Below are positions 7,116-10,292 of a DNA stretch of 10,292 nt, one piece after another. The notes below the pieces were generated by a model that had not been told where the DNA came from, did no database searches, and saw only the letters and a list, made by a program, of their open reading frames with translations. Origin of the DNA: Dunaliella salina (taxonomy: Eukaryota > Chlorophyta > Chlorophyceae > Chlamydomonadales > Dunaliellaceae); the NCBI GenBank assembly GCA_002284615.2, contig MU070215.1, positions 123,601-133,892 of the forward strand, given 5' to 3'. Position numbers and translations under genes: made by a program. Numbering within the stretch: position 1 is the stretch's first letter; the number at the start of each line of letters is the position of its first letter.

Positions 7116-7695
7116 TGAGCAAGCCTCATGAACGCCCAAATTCTTCTTCTCTTGTTCTCCACTGCTGTGCCTCCAGCAAGCCTCCCTCTAAAAATCCCCT
7201 GACAGTGAAAAGCATGTCTGGTGGTCGCCCCCATGGACAACTCCCTTCCTCAGGCATACGGTCACATAGCGTTTTTTGACCATATCTATCTCAGCGGCCC
7301 CTGCACTATTCCAGGACCTGCACAGTGTATTTTTTTTTTACAGTTTACATGCTTTTTGATTTCAAGGGGCTGTAAAGAAGGTTGGGTGAGTTGCAGTGTT
7401 TGGCCGGCTAGAGTGGAAAAAGGAACCTTACCAAAACATTTCTCGGCTGCTTCATCAATCCACGACCCAAAAGTTTCAAAAATCATTTCTAATAGGTCTG
7501 CAACTCTGGTGCAAATCACGCCCTTTTTCTGCCAAAGTGGAAGCAAGACAACCTTTGCGCCACACACAGCACCTCAGCGTGCCATCATTTCTGCAAATCT
7601 CAATGTTTGGCAGATTAAAAAGACATGTGAGTGTTTGCTCAGGGCATCCAAACATGCGTGCAGAATGCACGAACTGCTTAGTGAGACAGTTTGGG
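7116..7695. other. Unassigned stretch with overlapping open frames on both strands
   Basis: A plus frame is open from 7221 to beyond 7695, and a minus frame covers 7567-7286 (93 codons, mixed composition, including LPLWQKKGVICTRVADLLEM). Neither shows a motif I know. The plus frame reads SETVW up to the insertion of LINE fragment B at 7696 and is continuous, across that insertion, with the RT frame at 7880. This stretch may therefore be an upstream part of the old LINE. The minus frame may instead be the real relic. Undecided. Confidence 0.3.
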
Positions 7696-7871
7696 AAAAG
7701 AAAGAAATAAGAAAAAAACTACGTAGGCAGAGAAACTCTCCCTACATCAATAAGGAAGAGGAGGCACATAGGCTCAACAAAGAGCCGTGTACCCCTCCAC
7801 CCAAGGTATTAAAAAGAGAATGCTAAATGCTAATGTGGATCTGGAGGGTTACTAGAAGCACCTGGCTCTAG
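7696..7871 (-). mobile_element. LINE 3' fragment B (antisense), last codons plus 3' UTR
   Basis: On the minus strand it starts just before SNPPDPH-stop (stop at 7830-7832) and continues through the 3' UTR with hairpin GGCTC/GAGCC (7771-7786), the actacgtaggcagagaaact motif and the A-rich plus-strand tail. It is very close to copy A. AGTTTGGG at 7688-7695 and 7872-7879 is a likely 8-bp target-site duplication, which gives a 176-bp insert. Confidence 0.85.
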
Positions 7872-7956
7872 AGTTTGGGGGGCTATTCATGGAAATGACC
7901 AACTCGGTTTCTACCCCGGCCGCAATACAATTCAGCCTATATTTATTCTTCACCAT
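7872..7956 (+). pseudogene. Old LINE reverse transcriptase, 5' piece
   Basis: The plus frame encodes GNDQLGFYPGRNTIQPIFIL followed by HH. The GFYPGRNT...ILRHL-type block precedes the first catalytic region of LINE reverse transcriptases of this kind. The frame breaks at 7957 where a second LINE copy inserted, and it resumes in the same frame at 9176 (LQHAARTV). Only a small N-terminal piece of RT is present here. The upstream part is uncertain. Confidence 0.75.
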
Positions 7957-8639
7957 TTATAGCCTGATGCTGTCGTGCGAGATCAGTGTCACACACACAC
8001 TTCACCAATTTGGGAGCACAGATCACTACCCCCCTAACTTTTGCCAGATGCAAGGATGGGAAACGGACGACAGCAGATGGCAAGAATTATATGGATGTTT
8101 AACATCCAGAGCTGGCTACAACCATCCAGACAAAGGACAAGTTCACTCAAGCTGATGGGAAGAGATGCGATTGAGACAGGGTTGCTGGGATTCTGGGTTG
8201 GCTGTTCCTTGCTGCACTCCCGCACGATGCAGCACAGCACTTCTTCTTCACACACAAGACATACTCAGCTTTGGTACACGGTTGCCAGGCCTGTCCCCCT
8301 TTGCCCCTCCCGAGGCAATGGGAGACTACTCCATCATCTGCTCGGTTTGCAATCCTGAGAATAGGTGATGTCAAATCCAGACCAATGGAAATAACTCTGC
8401 CAAGTCTAATCCAACGTGCACAACAAACAATTCTCAACGACAGGCTGGCCAGTCTAAAAATCAAGGTAACAAACTAACTTACTGCATGACCAGGATTCAG
8501 CAATAACTACGATTCCGTGTGACATGCTCCATTAGTTGTTCCTCTGAAAAGGGCGCCAAGGTCGAACCCTTGCTATGAATTGAGAAGTACAGGGGGGCGC
8601 GCGGGGGGAACAGGGAGGACTCAGCGCCAGCCACGGGCT

Positions 8640-9057
8640 CTCCACCCAGACTCAAGGCTCGAGACCCCAGTCAGCTCCACCCAGATCAGCGACACATCCA
8701 CCTTGTAGAAGTCAAATACTGTGGGGATACCCAGCCTTACAGCCAGCTTCAGGCCTCCAAGCAGCAGCACCGTGACCTTTGCCGTCATCTTTCTAGAGCT
8801 TCAGCTTAAGTCACCCTCCATACTATCCTGCTAGGTGTGGGAGGAGTCATCTACACTCCGCACACACATTGGAGCCTCTTAGGGAGTTTGGTCTTGACAA
8901 TTTCAAGGCCACCAAGCTTGTCTGGAAGCTTCATGCTCATTCTGTCTTGTATAATCACAAACTTGCCAGCACCAAACACGCTCTTGAGAAAACGTCTTTC
9001 AACTCTCAACAAGGTCAGGCATGGGATACGGCTAGTAACCCACCTGATCCCCACTGA
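8640..9057 (+). pseudogene. LINE C-terminal region resembling a restriction-like endonuclease
   Basis: Reading frames give LHPDQRHIHLVEVKYCGDTQ, then QLQASKQQH, VTLHTILLGVGGVIYT, and after a one-base shift EFGLDNFKATKLVWKLHAHS and YNHKLASTKHALEK, ending SNPPDPH-stop. EVK (8708-8716) after an upstream Asp recalls the D...(D/E)xK core of PD-(D/E)XK nucleases. Dualen/RandI LINEs of Chlamydomonas are known to carry both AP-type and restriction-like endonucleases, so this assignment is plausible but not proven. Lesions: TAA at 8807-8809, and a frameshift after TPHT near 8865-8870. The same region is in copy A on the other strand (1339-1717). Confidence 0.6.
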
Positions 9058-9175
9058 CTTCCTTCTTCTGCTTTCTCTTGGAGAAGAGGATACACGGTGC
9101 CTTGGCCCTAGGTATCCCCTTTTCCTTAATTGATGTGGGGAGTGTTTTCACTGCCTGCTTAGTTTTTCTTTTTTC
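9058..9175 (+). mobile_element. LINE 3' UTR and tail, sense copy
   Basis: ccttaattgatg, then gggga-gt-tt-ca/ctctgcct and tagttttt match the reverse complement of copies A and B, so the short dispersed repeat of this window is a LINE 3' end and not an independent SINE. The GGCTC/GAGCC hairpin is not kept here. In its place a 6-bp stem GGATAC/GTATCC (9088-9117) can form. The element ends in a T-rich tract, tttttcttttttc. Confidence 0.75.
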
Positions 9176-9998
9176 TTACAGCATGCTGCACGCACTGTGA
9201 GACTAAAACAACTCGAGTAGGTTGCATGCTGCTTTTGCAGATTTCAAGGAAGCATACGACATCATTTCTAGGGAGGTACTAGGGCAGCACCTCCGCTGCA
9301 TACACAGCCCATATCTCTGCTTTTGGTGATCCAAGATATGTATGCTGTTGATGAGCACATTTTGAAGGATGGTACGAAAATGGCATGTGCACCCTGAGCG
9401 GGGTTCTAGGCAAGTTTTCTTTTTTTCCAGGATGTGAGAGGGGCAGTCACTGGGACAGAGGATTTTCGCGTAACCCATACATTGTATGCTTATGATCTCA
9501 CATTGCTTTCTAATGAGGCAAGTGCGCTGCAAGCCATGATGTGCAGGCTAGGTGGGTATGCCATAAGGAGCATCTCATTATTAACACTGCGAAGTCAGAG
9601 GTTGTGCATTTTAACTCAAAAGGGAGTACCCTTCCTGTGTTGATGATTGGCAGTTAAACACTTGCTTATAAGGACTCATTTAAACATCTCGGCATGTTTT
9701 GCAGGACCTTTCAAAATCCCCAGAAATTGCATGTTGTGCTGTACTTGCATCTGCTGATTTGGCGGTATGTGCGTGAACACACACTGGCAGACAGGCCACA
9801 TCCCTCTTATGGCTTGCAAAAAACGTATTTTGTTCCAGCTGGTATGTATGTGTGTTAGGCATGGGGTACAGGAACGTGTATACAGGCAAAGAATTTCCAA
9901 AAGTGCAAACTTTGCACTTGAACTCCTTGAAAGGATCCTTGGATGTGAAGTGAGCCACCACTAATTAAGCTATTTTGAGAGAATGTGGACACCATGTA
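9176..9998 (+). pseudogene. Old LINE reverse transcriptase, main piece (dead)
   Basis: It continues the RT of 7872-7956. In order: LQHAARTV (9176), RLHAAFADFKEAYD (the first catalytic Asp block, near 9219-9260), IQDMYAVDEHILKDGTKMAC, a gap where the segment leading to the central RT motifs should be, GAVTGTEDFRVTHTLYAYDL (9440-9500), LIINTAKSEVVHFNSKG, DSFKHLGMFCRTF, ADRPHPSYGLQKTYFVPAGM and LNSLKGSLDVK...ILRECGH near the end. The catalytic YADD box reads YAYD (9485-9496). At least three frame changes and several stops are present, with roughly 80 residues deleted near 9410-9434. The blocks identify a non-LTR RT of a green-algal type (from memory of the family). No activity is possible. Confidence 0.85.
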
Positions 9999-10010
9999 TT
10001 GGTATAAATA

Positions 10011-10116
10011 GCAATGCAAATAGCATTGCCAGGTTGTGCAAAAGAAAAAGATAAAAGATAAAAAAAAAGTTGGGTGTGATCCTCCGGATCACAAAAAAGG
10101 GGCGGAGCCCCCCTTT
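10011..10116. repeat. Three consecutive small hairpins
   Basis: GCAATGC/GCATTGC (10011-10029, loop AAATA), GTGATCC/GGATCAC (10076-10092, loop TCC) and AAAGGGG/CCCCTTT (10096-10116, loop CGGAGCC) are all perfect 7-bp stems. They lie between the last LINE-like codons and the GT microsatellite. A TATA-like tataaata (10003-10010) precedes the first. They may be the 3' end of the old LINE, the start of another element, or chance. Confidence 0.7.
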
Positions 10117-10130
10117 CCCCTCCACAATTT

Positions 10131-10239
<109 letters not shown>

Positions 10240-10292
10240 GAAATGAATCATGCACACGAGGGCAAAGGAGTTCTGTCAACAGTCCTATCTCT

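Larger units (their letters stand above)
7957..9175 (+). mobile_element. Nested younger LINE copy (sense, 5'-truncated): connector, nuclease-like domain, 3' UTR
   Basis: This insert splits the RT of an older LINE. Its ends are marked by TTATAGC (7957-7963) and TTACAGC (9176-9182), a likely 7-bp target-site duplication with one change. The 5' part (7964-8500) has only broken frames, one of which contains MGDYSIICSVCNPE. The 3' part carries the C-terminal nuclease-like region ending SNPPDPH-stop at 9055-9057. A 3' UTR follows with ccttaattgatg (matching copy A) and a T-rich tail directly before the duplication. It is inactive: truncated, with a stop and a frameshift. Confidence 0.8.

Overview
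The window is eukaryotic nuclear DNA, mostly intron, satellite and retrotransposon sequence. There is no operon-like gene packing and no bacterial ribosome-binding site. Open frames are short and joined by GT...AG introns with pyrimidine tracts. Minisatellites, triplet repeats and a long GT microsatellite are present, and several decayed non-LTR (LINE) fragments lie scattered through it. Base composition looks close to 50% GC (not counted). The LINE proteins look to me like those of chlamydomonadalean green algae. A genome such as Dunaliella, with moderate GC, long introns and low-complexity exons, would fit, but this is an inference without a database search.

Layout. 1-300: repeat-rich DNA with a perfect 19-bp hairpin. 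304-882: a candidate Pro/Ala-rich exon with an exact 120-bp (40-codon) internal repeat. 845-2100: a 72-82-bp minisatellite with two alternating monomer types, interrupted by an antisense LINE 3' end (1339-1717). 2101-3100: no recognisable gene. 3100-3635: a second array (133-136 bp). 3750-6343: the best gene candidate. Four exons (3750-4133, 4628-4854, 5109-5139, 6048-6268) join with compatible phases, end in TGA and are followed by AATAAA. Its product has a His/Gln-rich tract and no family I recognise. Its introns hold another antisense LINE 3' end (about 4897-5013), a 33-bp repeat and a third array (5200-5640). 6950-7115 and 7696-7871: two more antisense LINE 3' ends. 7872-9998: an old sense-strand LINE reverse transcriptase, split at 7956/9176 by a second sense LINE copy that carries the C-terminal nuclease-like region and 3' UTR. 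10003-10237: three small hairpins and a GT microsatellite.

The most informative results are structural. Two insertions can be dated relative to their hosts because removing them restores either the satellite period or the RT reading frame. The LINE 3' UTR also carries a hairpin whose stem is identical in three copies while its loop varies. I found no evidence for a new defence, toxin or metabolic system. Apart from the LINE remnants, no protein could be assigned a function.
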